From positions 63,146,001 to 63,210,000 of the forward strand of contig JASDFA010000018.1 in assembly GCA_035772735.1 (NCBI GenBank): a DNA stretch of 64,000 nt, given 5' to 3'. This document shows positions 12,713 to 24,431 of this stretch, piece after piece. Position 1 is the stretch's first letter. Every line of letters begins with the position of its first letter. This DNA comes from Datura wrightii. Lineage: Eukaryota; Streptophyta; Magnoliopsida; Solanales; Solanaceae. A program made the translations under genes and the position numbers. Under the pieces are notes generated by a model. That model was not told where the DNA came from and searched no databases. It saw only the letters and a list, made by a program, of their open reading frames with translations.

Positions 12713-12967
12713 TCAGGTGACAGGTATGTCCGTACTATTATTTATGCAGTACTTTATGGTTGTATGTTGGTAAATGATAGAGAAAGATTGATATCTAGTT
12801 ATCTAGTGGATCCTAGAATATTGTGTGCAGTGCCTGTGTTGGACTTTTCTGCATTTCAGGTTTTTGGCTATAGTCCATATTACAGGGGAAACTCTGCCGA
12901 AATTTTTCTAGAAAGTAAGTAAGGAGTCCTCTAGATAACAGTGTACATTCGAGGACGAATGTTCCTA
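12713..12967 (+). other. A3 3' non-coding region
   Basis: Non-coding stretch between the pol stop and the PPT. It ends with CATTCGAGGACGAATGTTCC, an inverted-repeat word that also stands beside the PPTs of A1 and A2. Confidence 0.7.
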
Positions 12968-12982
12968 AGGGGGGGGGGAGAA
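12968..12982 (+). other. A3 polypurine tract
   Basis: AA followed by ten G, then AGAA, directly before the LTR start TGTTATACCCC. In this family it would prime plus-strand DNA synthesis. Confidence 0.85.
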
Positions 12983-13103
12983 TGTTATACCCCGTAGAAT
13001 TCCCGACACCTAGACAACCTATTCATACGTTGGTTAAGCATATTAGAAGGCCATACGTGCTATAGAAAGGCCGGGAAAAAGATCGGACGAGAAACCCGTC
13101 GAA

Positions 13104-13192
13104 CCATCGCGGGAGGAGCCGAGGCAGAGCCCCTCCGCGATGGCAGCGTGTCACGGAGGTGAGGCCTCCGCAATGGCTCCGTGACACGTTGC
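13104..13192 (+). promoter_or_regulatory. GC-rich promoter-proximal module in A3 LTR
   Basis: Contains GCGTGTCACGGAGG, GCCTCCGC and CTCCGTGACACGTTG in sense orientation, ending about 18 bp before the TATA box. The same words occur in the E-family LTRs. Confidence 0.55.
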
Positions 13193-13209
13193 CCAAGTTC
13201 AGGCTCAAG

Positions 13210-13217
13210 TATATAAA
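13210..13217 (+). promoter_or_regulatory. TATA box of A3 LTR
   Basis: TATATAAAG followed by CCCCCAC, the same context as in A1. Confidence 0.6.
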
Positions 13218-14900
13218 GCCCCCACTTCGGTTTAATATCATTTAACTCATTTTAATTTCCAGAACACGCAGCAAAACAGAGGGAGACGAAGGAGGGATTA
13301 TAATTTTCGTCCGATTATGCTGCCAAACGCTGCCCAAACTCAAATTAATCCTAGATACCGAAGTCTTTAGCAGCAGAGAGCATTCCTACGGATTTAGTTT
13401 CGTGAAATACGACCGACGAATCAGCGAGCCACCGAGCTAAGGTAAGTGGAATTGCTCTAAGTTAGTGTCTATGTGTTCCTAGCGGTGAAGTGAATATTTC
13501 TCCCTTCTGGACCGCTGAAAAATAGCGAGTTTTCGACCGTCTTTCGATAAGCCTAAGTTTAGGCTATACATTATATCGAAAGTAACGTTGCTCTTTACAA
13601 TAGAGCTATATTTAGTATTAATTGACGTATTTATGAATGCAGTTGAGAGAAAATAGTTGAAGTACCAGTCGAGCCTCGTCCGACGGACGAATAGTTCAAG
13701 AATAAGGTATGTAAAGCTCGTTCCCTCGGCAAGTTAAGTAATATCAGTGCAGTGTAGTAATTTACTGACTAGTAGAATGTTCAGAAGTTAAGTATTACAT
13801 TTATTGTGAATATTGATGCAGTATTAGAAGCATCAAATTACAACTTGCGTAAGACTTACTAGTACGATATAGATTCCAGCACAAGTGTTAGAAACCGCTC
13901 AGCATGCTCAGTATGTGATGTAATATGACATGTTAAGATATTATTGTATTTAGTTGAAACCCCGTAAAGTGATGCAATATCCGTAAAGCACTTCAGAAAT
14001 AGATTGGCAGGCTAAAATAAAGCTTAGAACGCATGTTAGGAATAGTAAATCGTGTTAATACCGAAACTTAGTAAACAACATAATTTTCAGCAGAAACACT
14101 ATCTTGTATAGCATTTGCCCCAGTACAGTCTAGCAGGAGACTATATTCACATATATATACTTACCAGTTTCAGCACGTATTATATACGTACAGATTGCTA
14201 TCATTAGCTCGGTATGTAGTATATACGATACCTTACCCTTATTAGCCTCAGCATGTGAGATATGCAGACAGTATTGTATTACTAGTTGAGACCGTTGTAT
14301 TGTTTGGGGTTGGACTACCTAGCATCCGTGACCGCCCCAGGGTTAATAGCTGTATGGACTCGTCCGCCAGAGGACGAGGATACGTCGCTCTACAGAGTGG
14401 CATGCCGTCCCCCAGGGGACGAAGATGGGATGCCAGTTTCCCCATATTTTGCCTTGGTCGGCTTTTATACACCCCCGTCGAGCGGATACGCCCGGGTGTT
14501 GATTCAGGAGTCCTCCGGACTCAGGTACAGTTATAGTCAGGGGCTCAGCGAGCCCAAGTGCATACCCAGGGGACCGGCAGGATGCTTACAGCTATTATAG
14601 GAGATGGGATGACCGGGGTAGGGGTATAGATTCTGTGCTGGTTGTACCTCCCGGCTTATGGGGGCCGGGTAAGGTTTGTGTGTGCCATGTTATGCTATTT
14701 CATGTTATGCCATGTTATGTTAGACATGAGTAGATCAGCAGTAGAGGGATACGTCTCCAGGTATGACTTCTATTTCTTTCCAGTGTAAATGAGAAAAGGT
14801 ATGACTTACAGTATCAGGCAGTTAATCTAATTCCTCCTACTTCAGTTTATCAGTTACTTGTTGTTTCCAGACTTTGCTTTCAGTTATTGCTTTACATACT

Positions 14901-14933
14901 CAGTACCAGTGGTACTGACGCCCGGTGGGGCAC
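14901..14933 (+). other. Hairpin block in transcribed part of A3 LTR
   Basis: CAGTACC, 3-nt loop, GGTACTG, followed at once by a second short stem (GCCC then GGGGC). Equivalent stems occur in the A1, A2 and F LTRs. It lies about 1.7 kb downstream of the TATA box, so it would be in the RNA if transcription starts there. Confidence 0.5.
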
Positions 14934-15819
14934 TGCATTACTTGCCTGCAGGTACTCATAGACGAGCAGGCGAGACCACGTGATTCCTGTCAGCGATCGG
15001 GTATTCAGCTCCTATCCTCCGGAGGCTAAATTTCAGAGGTGTATTTCAATTCCTTTTTGTTGTATAGTACGGGTAGGTCGGGGCCCTGTCCCGATCAGTT
15101 CTATTGCTATTCCTAGAGGCTTGCAGTCTGTATATATTCCCTGTGGTCAGATGAGCCGGTCGTGTGAGGCCGTGCAGTTGTATAGCTGTTAGAACTCTTT
15201 CTTTCTATTATGATGGCCGTGTGGGGCCATAGTTTGCCAGTAGTGGTGACCTTGCCGGTCACGTAGCTTTTTAGTACTTCATGATTAAATTACAGATAAC
15301 TAGACAGCATGGTGGCCTTGTCGGCCCGCATCGGTTTCCCTGAATTGATGTGTTTCTGGTCAGCTGTTAGTACAGGTACAAGAGGCTATAGGCCAATGGG
15401 CCGGGGGCTGTGTTTACAGCCGTTATATAGCCCTTTGTTTCCAGAAATATGAGTTAGAGCCAGCCAGGCACCAGAGGTGCCCAGGCTTAGCAGTCTAGCA
15501 GTTTAGGTCCTAGTAGGGCACCAGGTGCCAGTCATACCCCCCAAGGCGGGGTGTGACATTAAGTGTGGGGTAAGTGATCTTGGGCAGATTTATATGCCCA
15601 AGTGATACTCAAACGTATCATTTTCGCCTTGTTTGTTGTGCAATATGTATATATTCTCATGTAATTGGTAATAAAATGTGAATTTATACTAACCAACATG
15701 ATTAACATTTGTTTTGCAGGAAAATATGATTTTTAGGAGTTAAAATGCATGTTGGAATTATATCGGAGTTGGACTTGGATGCGAGCATGGACAAGACATT
15801 GGAATGTGCAAAGTAAAGG

Positions 15820-16056
15820 GGCTCCGCGATGGAGCCGTGCCATGCTACCATCGCGGAGGCACACTGCCTGGAGGATGATTTTATTGGCAAATTCCAGTGA
15901 AGCCTCGCGACAGCTCCGTGGCACGGAGATAGGCCTCCGCGTTGGCCTCCGTGCCACGTTGAGGCTATATTCCCGGACCCTGGAATTCCAGTAAGGGTCC
16001 GCGTCCACGCCGTGTCATGGAGGCAGTGCTCCGCGTTGACCTCCGTGACACGTTGC
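15820..16056 (+). promoter_or_regulatory. GC-rich promoter-proximal module in E3 LTR
   Basis: Repeated CTCCGCG and CTCCGTG-type words in sense orientation, ending about 30 bp before the TATA box at 16085. Confidence 0.55.
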
Positions 16057-16084
16057 TTGTTATTCCGGGAAAAATTCCCACTAG

Positions 16085-16092
16085 TATAAATA
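16085..16092 (+). promoter_or_regulatory. TATA box of E3 LTR
   Basis: TATAAATA, at the same place as in the E1 and E2 LTRs. Confidence 0.6.
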
Positions 16093-16990
16093 GAACACTT
16101 AGCTTATTTTTAATTAATTCAGACTTGGTGGAGCAAGGACGTGTGTTAGAAGCAGTTGAGGGACGAAAAAGCTAAGGGATTTCTTCTCTTCCTTTCTTCT
16201 TTCAATCAATTGTATGTATGATTTACACTTGTTTTAGGATGATTAATCCACAAATGAGTGGCTAATTCTCTTCCTTGCTGAGGTTTTGAATAATGGTGAT
16301 GAATTTTGATTGTTAATTATATGGTTTTCATCTTCTTCTTCCATGTTGTTCTATTAATTCTTGTTTCTACTGCATTAGTGTGTGGCCGACATTAATGTAC
16401 ATCTAAAAAGTCCAATTTCACTCGAGAGAGCACGAAATTGGAAAGTTGTGAATTAATAGGGTATTGTTCTTAACTTGATTTGGGAAAATTGGGTTTTGAT
16501 GTGCTTTCCTGATAGAAATATACTTGAAAGCCGTATTAGTCAATTTAGGAACCGGAATTGTAGTGCTAGGTCATAAATTGCATTTGATCACAGAAATGTA
16601 GACGAATGGTTTATGATTCTAAAGTGAAATTAAATACGAGAGTTTTAATTTCTAGGCTAATGTTCTTGGCTAGCAACATGAAGAAAAGATTAACCAAATT
16701 GTGATTATCGTCAAATTCATTGCTTGTTCTTAACCTTGGCATGCTCATATCCATAGTTTCAATTCACAGTAAATAATTGTTAATAGTTTTAGTATATATA
16801 ATTTATAAACAAAAACTTATTTAACTGTTGGTTACGTTGTTGTTAGCATAATTAGAAGTAAGATAAGAATATAGTGTACTTAGGCAATTTTACTTATCCA
16901 GAGTCTCCTTGGATCGATACTTGGCTTACTTAGCCACTTTATTACTTGTTTGACCACGTGCACTTGCGTGTTGGTTTTACATATACCGAA

Positions 16991-18556
16991 CCATCCCGGA
17001 TAGTAAACATCTTAACAAATTTCCGAAACTGGTTGTCCTCCTTTTTCGTTTCTAACTGCTGAGGATAAGGAGGTGGAATCCTAGGCTCTTGGTCCATTTT
17101 GGTTAAAGCCTCCTTGCTTGCAACCTCCTCAACAACCTTTTTGGGGTCAACTCCAATTCCCCTTCATCAAGTTCTTCTATTCCATCAACACAATCTGGTG
17201 CTTTTGGCACCTCATCACTCACATCATTCTTAATGCTCCCATCAGTCAATACCTTCCTGCTCCTTGTGACAATAGCCATGTAACGATTGTCCTTCTTGGG
17301 ATTAGGCATTGTGTCACTAGGGAGATTCCCTTTCATTCTGGGGTTCATTTGAGCAGACAAGTGATTGATTTGAGCTTCCAAGTATTTAATAAAAGCTGAA
17401 TGCGAACTCACTATTTGGGTAAGGTTAGACACCTTCCTTTTTAGCTCCTTTAACCCGCTGTCTATAGACTCAACCTTCTTTAGGACTCTAGAATATTTCT
17501 TCAATCTTGGAGTTACCTGCATTGCTCACCCTGGGTTGCAATTGGGGGTTTTCAGCCTTAAGAGGGGGAACATATGGGTTCAAACTTCTGTGATAACGTT
17601 CCCCATCACGGTTTTATTCATAATTCCCCATCTTTCATTTCTATCAACCCAAACTTGATTATTGTGGCTTCTCCAACCTTAATTCTCTTCCCGTGGACGC
17701 CAAGGGCCTTGTTGGCACCTTGATATCCCAGGCGAAAACCCCCCATTTGAACCGCTATGAATTGGCACTCATCCTCATACCTAGGTGGTGAAGCTTAATC
17801 CTCATATTGCATGGGACCTTGAGTCCCCACAACATTGACATTCTTGGACTTGGTTCCCATAACATGCTTTGTCATCAATTCGAGATGGGTCATCATCTTT
17901 GATAGGGTCTCATCTTTCTCTTTATCTTTTTTCCTTATTTCCTCAGTCACAAGGCTTGAACTAGCACTACGCAAGAGCACTTCCATGTCCCTAGTGTGCC
18001 ATGATCAATTTGTTTTGGTCATCCTATCCAACAAAGCCTTGGCTATCCCAGAAGGTTGGTCCATGAGATATCCCCTAGCTAAGTTATTAGCCACCAACGT
18101 TTTAATTGGAATCTAGGGATCGATAAAAACTTTGAAGTAGCACTTCATCCAGTAACCCATGATTTGGACATAAGGCCACTTTCTTTTTGAATCTAAGTCA
18201 TGCTTCATGTAAGGGTTCACCTGGGATTTGCCTAAAATTGGTAATGTCATCTCTGAGCTGCAACATCCTCTATGAAGGGAAGAACCTATCTAAGAAAGCT
18301 TCAGTCAATTCTTTCTACGAAGTGATACACCCCGGAGGTAGCTCCTCTAGCCACATGGTAGCTTCTCCAATCAAGGAAAAAAGGAAGAGCCTTAGTCTAA
18401 TCGAATTTTGACTTATATTGATAATGTTGAAAGGTTGACATATCTCCAGGAAATTTGAAGATGTCGATTAGCATTATCACTCGGTTGTCCTCCAAAGTGT
18501 CCTTTCATTTGTAGTAGATGTAACATCATGCTGGTCACATTAAACACCACATTCCC
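16991..18556 (-). pseudogene. gag: T1 gag remnant, main part
   Basis: The minus strand encodes, with several frameshifts and stops, a Retrotrans_gag-type capsid region (MWLEELPPG and DRFFPS-like words near 18400-18280). A later linker reads KDKEKDETLSKMMTHLELMTKH (near 17930-17870), then PNPKKDNRYMAIVTRS (near 17300-17250). The left end holds KKEDNQFRKF (near 17030-17000), a word typical of the gag/protease junction in Athila/Tat elements. The start of gag lies beyond A2, at 24432 to about 24510. Non-functional. Confidence 0.8.
18552..18556. repeat. Target-site duplication TTCCC of A2, left copy
   Basis: Repeated at 24427-24431 beyond the other end of A2. Removing A2 and one copy makes the gag reading of T1 continuous across the site. 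Confidence 0.88.
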
Positions 18557-19620
18557 TATCACACCCCAAACCGGTGTGGCGTGACTGGAACCTAGTGCCA
18601 CCCATGATATAAGCATAATGCAGTGCCCAAATATAAAACAAAGGCCAGAACTGATGAGGTTTGACAACACAACAACAATAAAATCATAATAAGATGATAG
18701 ACTATAGCAGAAGATGGCTCACCTGACCAACCAAAAAAATAAATACAATATGTCGTCAAGGCCACGGAATGGAAAACAACTATACAACATGGCCCACCTG
18801 GCCTATAACAACATACTAATACCATAACAAAGTCTACGAGCCTCTATGAATACAATAGTAATCAAATGATCGAGACAAGCCCCTGAACTACCCTTAGCTC
18901 AAACATCTGGCGACTCCAAAAGACCTGGAGCACACCAACTCAGTTGGAACTCCAATCAACACCTAAGAACTCAATCTAATAGCCTACCATCACCTGCAGG
19001 AATGAATGCAGCACCCTGACTACGGTGTTAGTACAATAATGTACTGAGAATGAAAGGAAGAAACAACTGAAAGACTAAGATTAGAGATCAACAGATATAC
19101 CAAATATCGCAGAAGGAGAACTAAACTTAACTAAACACATAAAACCGACCTGGCCCTAATAAGTCTGGCAAGTACAAGAAAATATACAAACAGAACCTCC
19201 CTGGCCCCCATAAGCCCTGCAAGTCCAAAAGTAAATAACAATACAATGGCACCAAGCCAACCCAGCTCACCTGTCAGCGCCTCTAGACCTCTCAATAGCC
19301 TCATCTAACACCAGCAGACATCTAGCATCCACTACTATAAGATAATATATAATACAAACAACAACCATAGTGCAATGCGAAGCAAATCAAGAGTAAACAC
19401 CAATTAATCAACATCATCAATGAAGCACTGTCGGACACTCTCTCGGCTGCCCACAGTTAGTGGAGCTTAATCCATATAGGAGAACCAATCACGATCCCAA
19501 GAAGGCTCAAACATGTCGGACCACTTTTGAATCATGTCTCAACTCGACACTACGGAGGAAATCATTCTCAACCCCGTAGGTCATTTCACTTCTTGGGCTC
19601 AACCCCTCAGCCAAAAACAC

Positions 19621-19784
19621 TCTCGTGCATCGGGTATCCACAAGACACAAGGCACCTCAAGCTTGACCCCTAGCCGGAACAACTCTCGTGCATCGGGTAT
19701 CCACAAGACACAAGGCACCTCAAGCTCGACCCCTAGCCGGAACAACTCTCGTGCATCGGGTATCCACAATACACAAGGCCTCAA
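19621..19784 (+). repeat. 63-bp minisatellite in A2 3' LTR, about 2.6 units
   Basis: Units start at 19621, 19684 and 19747 (TCTCGTGCATCGGGTATCC...). The first two are nearly identical; the third is shorter. The other A2 LTR has only two starts (22815 and 22878). Confidence 0.92.
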
Positions 19785-20902
19785 ACATAAAATACACACA
19801 ATCAACAACAATAATAATATATGCTCAAATAGCCCACAATCGTCTCTCAAACCCCACAACCTGACTATTACAGCACAATAATATTCTTTCACATCTAGTC
19901 GTCCACCAAGGAGCCACTAACCAAGCTAAGGATTACCATCCTAACTAGTCTATCCTCAAGCTTTACAAACAGACCACACACCACTATACTTACCACTAAC
20001 ATCAAGGGACACGGCCAAATCATCCCAAGTGTCACCACGACCGTCACGTGCCATCGATACGATCGACACGATTGCGGATTCAAATATAACAAAAGATTGT
20101 CGCCGCCATCGACCTTAACCACTCTAATACCTCATTCACTTGCCAATATAATCACCTAATATTATTCACTAAAAAATCCCACAACTTGCTACAAGAACCA
20201 CACGCCTCACATACGGCCTCTCGACACGAGCCTAACAATTTTCCATGACTATGATTCTCAACACACAATCCCAAGCCACCAACCAAACCAGCACCTTAAA
20301 CACACCATTATTACCATAAAAACAGCAGAACAAGAGTTCAATAATAGCAAAAACACAAGACATCACAAAATAGCCAACACACGTCAACACATACGACAAC
20401 GGCTATGGAATTCATGACGACAAAGGGAGGGACAAGCCTAACATACCTTAGATTCAAACCTAGCCGAACTTGAGCCATCAACACCATGAACCTACTGCCT
20501 AAAGGCAGTCAAAAATTCTGCCAAAACGCAGCCAACACAACTCAACAACAAAACAAGACAAATGAAGCTTACCCGACAAGATCCATAGGAATTCCATGGT
20601 AGAAACTCCAAGATAACAACCTAATGGTGTTAACACACATATAACCAACCTTAACTACTAAATAAAACCAAAGGAAGAAGTCTTACCAACAGCTTCACCA
20701 CAAAACAGCCTCCAAAATACTGGAAAAGATACCAAAACACAAGCTACACGCGATTCCCAACTTCCAGACATCAAAATCATATTGTGCCATGACTTCTAGC
20801 CCCAAAACACAAAGAAAACCATGGAGAGAACCTTGAGAGAGGTTCTGGACGTGAGAAGTTTCTGGAAAATAAGAGAATAAGGAAACCAACCGACCAAGGG
20901 GC

Positions 20903-20910
20903 TTTTTATA
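20903..20910 (-). promoter_or_regulatory. TATA box of A2 3' LTR
   Basis: Minus TATAAAAAGCCCC. The other LTR has the same word at 24031-24038. The GCCCC context matches the A1/A3 TATA boxes. Confidence 0.5.
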
Positions 20911-21304
20911 GTCCTCAACCACCTTAGACCCTTGTGAGGTGCCTGCTTGCGTGGTCTCGCGAAAAAGGGAATATCTTCTACACTGAAGTCGGATTGATGA
21001 AAGGTTTAATGAGCTGGAAACTATACTTGTAGATCTTTAATTTGATAGGTCGAACACCCTCTAACTCCTTATAGATTGGGAGAAACGCCTCAAGACATTT
21101 GACCTAAATTTCAAGGAATCTCAAGAAGGAAATTTTTCGATAACTTTTTTTGAATTTTTTTCTACAACTTGATCGACGTCCAATCTTAAATATGATCATA
21201 GAGTGACTCACATAACTCATAAGACTTCCTTCTTAGACAATTAAGTACTCTTAGTCCTACCTCGAAAGCACAATTTTATTGCTCAAATTATCCTAGGTGT
21301 TAAA

Positions 21305-21757
21305 TCCTTCTCCGCTTAGAAACATTCGTCCTCGAATGTTGGACGACACGCACGAATCCAACTCAAGGAATAACATAGCACAACATCGCATGACATAGAC
21401 TCACATGAAAAGCCTACCACAAACAACTCCAAACAACAAAATCTTGCACCATGCCTAGGCACGACACAACTATAACCATAATAAAAATAAGAATCTTACC
21501 CGCCACCATGTCTAGACACTGGCTGACTATAATTCATCATGTTACAAGCATCCCTGCACAAGCCAGCAAATATGAGTCTAGACCTGACTCCTACAACATA
21601 TGATGTCATGCACGATTTCGATCCAGACAAAAGAGTAACAATCCTAAATGTCCTATAGCATTTTTTCTATAAGTACGCTGCACAATGCACACATAAACAA
21701 GACTCTACTAGACACGGCTCATAGGCTCCCTAGGATGAATTGCTTTGATACCAAGCC
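21305..21757 (-). other. A2 internal domain, non-coding
   Basis: 453 bp without any domain I can recognise. PPT at the left edge with the GAGGACGAATG word seen beside the other PPTs; PBS at the right edge. Confidence 0.8.
21742..21754 (-). other. A2 primer-binding site, initiator tRNA-Met type
   Basis: Minus TTGGTATCAAAGC, three bases after the LTR end (TGACA). It fits the common plant PBS TGGTATCAGAGC with one mismatch. Confidence 0.82.
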
Positions 21758-24426
21758 TGTCACACCCCAAACACGGGGAGGTGTGACTGGCACCTAGTGC
21801 CACCGTTGATATGGGCATAATGCAGTGCCCAAATATAAAACAAAGGTCAGAACCAATGAGGTTCGACAACACATTAACTATAAAATCAGAATAAGATGAT
21901 AGACTATAGCGGAAGCTGGCTCACCTGACCAAACAAAAAAATAAATACAATATGCCGTCAAGGTCACGTAATGGAAAACAACTATACAACATGACCCACT
22001 TGGCCTATAACAACATACTAACACCACAACAAAGTCTACGAGCCTCTATGAATACAATAGTAATCAAATGATTGGGACAGGCCCCTGAACTACCCTTAGC
22101 TCAAACATCTGGCGACTTCGAAAGACCTGGAGTGCACCAACTCAGCTAGAACTCTAATCAGCACCCAAGAACTCGATCTAACAGCCCACCATCACTGCAG
22201 GCATGAATGCAGCGCCCCAACTAGGGCATTAGTACAATAATGTACCGAGCATGAAAGGCAAAAACAACTGGAAGACTAAGATTAGAGATCAATAGATATA
22301 CCAAATATGGAAGAAGGAGAACTGAACTTAAGTAAACACATAAAACCTACCTGGTCCTAATAAGCCTGGAAAGTACAAGAAAACATACAAACAGAACCTA
22401 CCTGGCTCCCATAAGCCCCGCAAGTCTAAAAGAAAATAGCAATACAATGGCACCTAGCCGACCTAACTCACCTATCATTACCTCTAGACCTCTCAATTCC
22501 TCAGCTAACACCAGCCAACATCTAGCATCCACTGCTATCAGATAATATATAACACAAACAACAGTGTAATGCCAAGAAAATCAAGAGTAAACACCAATTA
22601 ATCAACATCATCAATCAAGCACTGTCGGACACTCTCTCGACTACACACAATTAGCGGAGCTCAATTCATCTAGGAGAACCAATCGCGATCCCAGGAAGGC
22701 TCAGACATGTTGGACCACTCTCGAATTATGTTTCAACTCAACACTATGGAGGACGTCATTCTCATCCCTGTAGGTCACTTCACTCCTTGGGCTCAACCCC
22801 TCAACCGGAAATACTCTCGTGCGACGGGTATCCACAAGCGACAAGGCACCTCAGGCTCGACCCCTAGCCGGAGCAACTCTCGTGCATCAGGTATCCACAA
22901 GACACAAGGACTCAAACATAACACACACACAATCAACAACAATAATAATACATGCTCAAATAGCTCACAATCGGCTCTCAAACCCCATAACACGACTATT
23001 ACAACATAATACTATTCTTTCATGTCTAGTAGTCCATCAACGAGCCACTAACAAGCTAAGAATTACCATCCTAACTAGTATATCCTCAAGCTTTATAAAC
23101 ATCCTACATGCCACTCTACTTACCACTAACATCAAGGGACACAGACAAATCATCCCAAGTGTCACCACGGCCGTCACGTGCCATAGATACGGTCGACATG
23201 ATCACCGATTCAAATATAACAAAGGATTGTCGCATCCATCGATTGTAACCACTATAATCACTCATTCACTTGCCAATATAATCACATAACATTATTCACT
23301 CAAACATCCCACAACTTGCTACAAAAACCACATGCCTCACACACGGCCTCTCGACACGAGCCTATCAATTTGCCATGACTATGTTTCTCCACACTCAATC
23401 CCGAGCCACCAACCAAACCAGTACCTTAAACACACCATTATCACCATATAAAAAGTACAACAAGAGTTCAATAATAGCAAAAACAAAGCCATCACAAAAC
23501 AGCCAACACACACGTCAACATGGACGACAACGGCTATGAACATCATGCCGACAAAGGGAGGGACAAGCCTAATATACCTTATCTTCAAGCCTATCCGAAC
23601 ATGAGCCTTCAACACCATGAACCTACTGCCTAAAGGCATTCCAAAATTCTGCCAAAACGCAGCCAACACAACTCAACAACAAACAAGACAAATGAAGCAT
23701 ACGCGACAAGATTCATAGGAATTCGATGGTAGAAAGTCCGAGACAACAACCTAATGGTGTGAAAACACCTATAACCAACCTCAACTACTAAAGGAAACCA
23801 AAGGAAGAAGTCTTACCAACAGCTTCACCATGAAACAACCTCCAAAATCCTGGAAAAGATACCAAAACACAAGCTATACGTGATTCCCAACTTCCCGACA
23901 TCAAATCATGTTGAGCCATGGCTTCTAGCCCCAAAACCCAAAGAAAACCATGGAGGCAACCTTGAGAGAGGTTATGGACGTGAGAAGTTATGGAAAATAA
24001 TAAAATAAGGCAACCAGCCGACCAAGGGGCTTTTTATAGTTCTCCACAGCCTTAGACTCTTGTGAGGTGCCTGCTTGCTCGGTCTCGTGAAAACGCGAAT
24101 ATCTCTTTACTCCGAAGTCAGATTAATGAATGGTTTAATGAGATGGAAACTAGACTCATAGATATTTAATTTGATAGGTCACACAACCCTAACTCCTTAT
24201 AGATTGGGGTCTCGAGATATTTGACCTAAATTTCAAGGAATCTCAAGAAGAAAATTTTGCGATAACTTTTTCCGAATTTTGTTCTACAACTTGATCAACG
24301 TCCAATTTTTAATATGATCATAGAGTGACTCAAATAAATCATAACACTTCCTTCTTAGAAAATTAAGTACTCTTAGTCCTACCTTGAAAGCACAATTTTA
24401 TCGCTCAAATTATCCAAGGTGTTACA
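21758..24426 (-). repeat. A2 5' LTR (2669 bp)
   Basis: Sense start on the right TGTAACACCTTGG, sense end on the left GGGGTGTGACA. Homologous along its length to 18557-21304. It has a two-start 63-bp tandem repeat at 22815-22918. Confidence 0.88.
22815..22918 (+). repeat. 63-bp minisatellite in A2 5' LTR, about 1.7 units
   Basis: Starts at 22815 and 22878. One unit fewer than in the other LTR of the same element. Confidence 0.9.
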
Positions 24427-24431
24427 TTCCC
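24427..24431. repeat. Target-site duplication TTCCC of A2, right copy
   Basis: Pairs with 18552-18556. Confidence 0.88.

Larger units (their letters stand above)
10799..15558 (+). mobile_element. A3: 5'-truncated A-family chromovirus with complete 3' LTR
   Basis: Same family as A1 but on the plus strand. It starts abruptly inside RNase H, followed by integrase, chromodomain, PPT and a full 2576-bp LTR. No 5' LTR, gag, protease or RT remains, so a deletion removed everything left of 10799. Its right end (GTGTGACA, 15558) cuts directly into the PPT region of E3. The next five bases, TTAAG, would be its TSD, but the partner copy is lost. Confidence 0.9.
12983..15558 (+). repeat. A3 3' LTR (2576 bp)
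   Basis: Starts TGTTATACCCCGTAG and ends GGGGTGTGACA. It matches A1 LTRs in the opposite orientation. Contains the GC-rich module 13104-13192, TATA box 13210-13217 and the CAGTACC hairpin 14901-14917. Confidence 0.92.
15559..16990 (+). mobile_element. E3: PPT and LTR of an Athila-like element, truncated on both sides
   Basis: Starts with the 3' end of an internal domain (TTAAGTGTGGGGTAAG) followed by an LTR starting TGATCTTGGGC at 15575. The LTR body is close to the E2 LTR at 60599-62038, including a TATA box and nearly identical sequence from about 16120 to 16960. Its last bases stop at about 16990, where the T1 gag remnant begins. The left part was removed or displaced by A3. Confidence 0.85.
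15575..16990 (+). repeat. E3 LTR, 3' end truncated
   Basis: LTR of the E2 subfamily. The GC-rich module spans 15820-16056 with CTCCGTGACACGTTGC and CCTCCGCGTTGG. The terminal AACA seen in E2 is missing. Confidence 0.85.
18557..21304 (-). repeat. A2 3' LTR (2748 bp)
   Basis: Sense start on the right is TTTAACACC (TGTAACACC in the other copy); sense end on the left is GGGGTGTGATA. Contains three 63-bp tandem units (19621-19784) and a TATA-like minus word at 20903-20910. Confidence 0.88.
18557..24426 (-). mobile_element. A2: chromovirus-type element with two 2.7-kb LTRs and a 453-bp interior
   Basis: LTRs at 18557-21304 and 21758-24426 enclose only 453 bp. The interior still has a PPT (minus AAGCGGAGAAGG) at the left and a PBS for initiator tRNA-Met at the right, so the priming sites for reverse transcription are present while all coding capacity is gone. 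The TSD is TTCCC. The interior next to the PBS resembles the leader of D at 33420-33512, which ties A2 to the chromovirus group. A very short interior with long LTRs is unusual: it could be a deletion derivative or a non-autonomous element moved by helpers. Confidence 0.88.

Noticed and set aside
19621..19784. CRISPR-like array
   Set aside because: The repeats are directly tandem without spacers, in a plant LTR.
19534..19881. Repeat-containing 115-residue frame in A2 LTR
   Set aside because: Lies in an LTR on the strand opposite to the element and owes its length to the 63-bp repeat; the homologous frame in the other LTR differs.
22819..23289. 156-residue frame in the A2 5' LTR
   Set aside because: Antisense LTR sequence with low-complexity Thr/Ile composition; not kept in the sister LTR.
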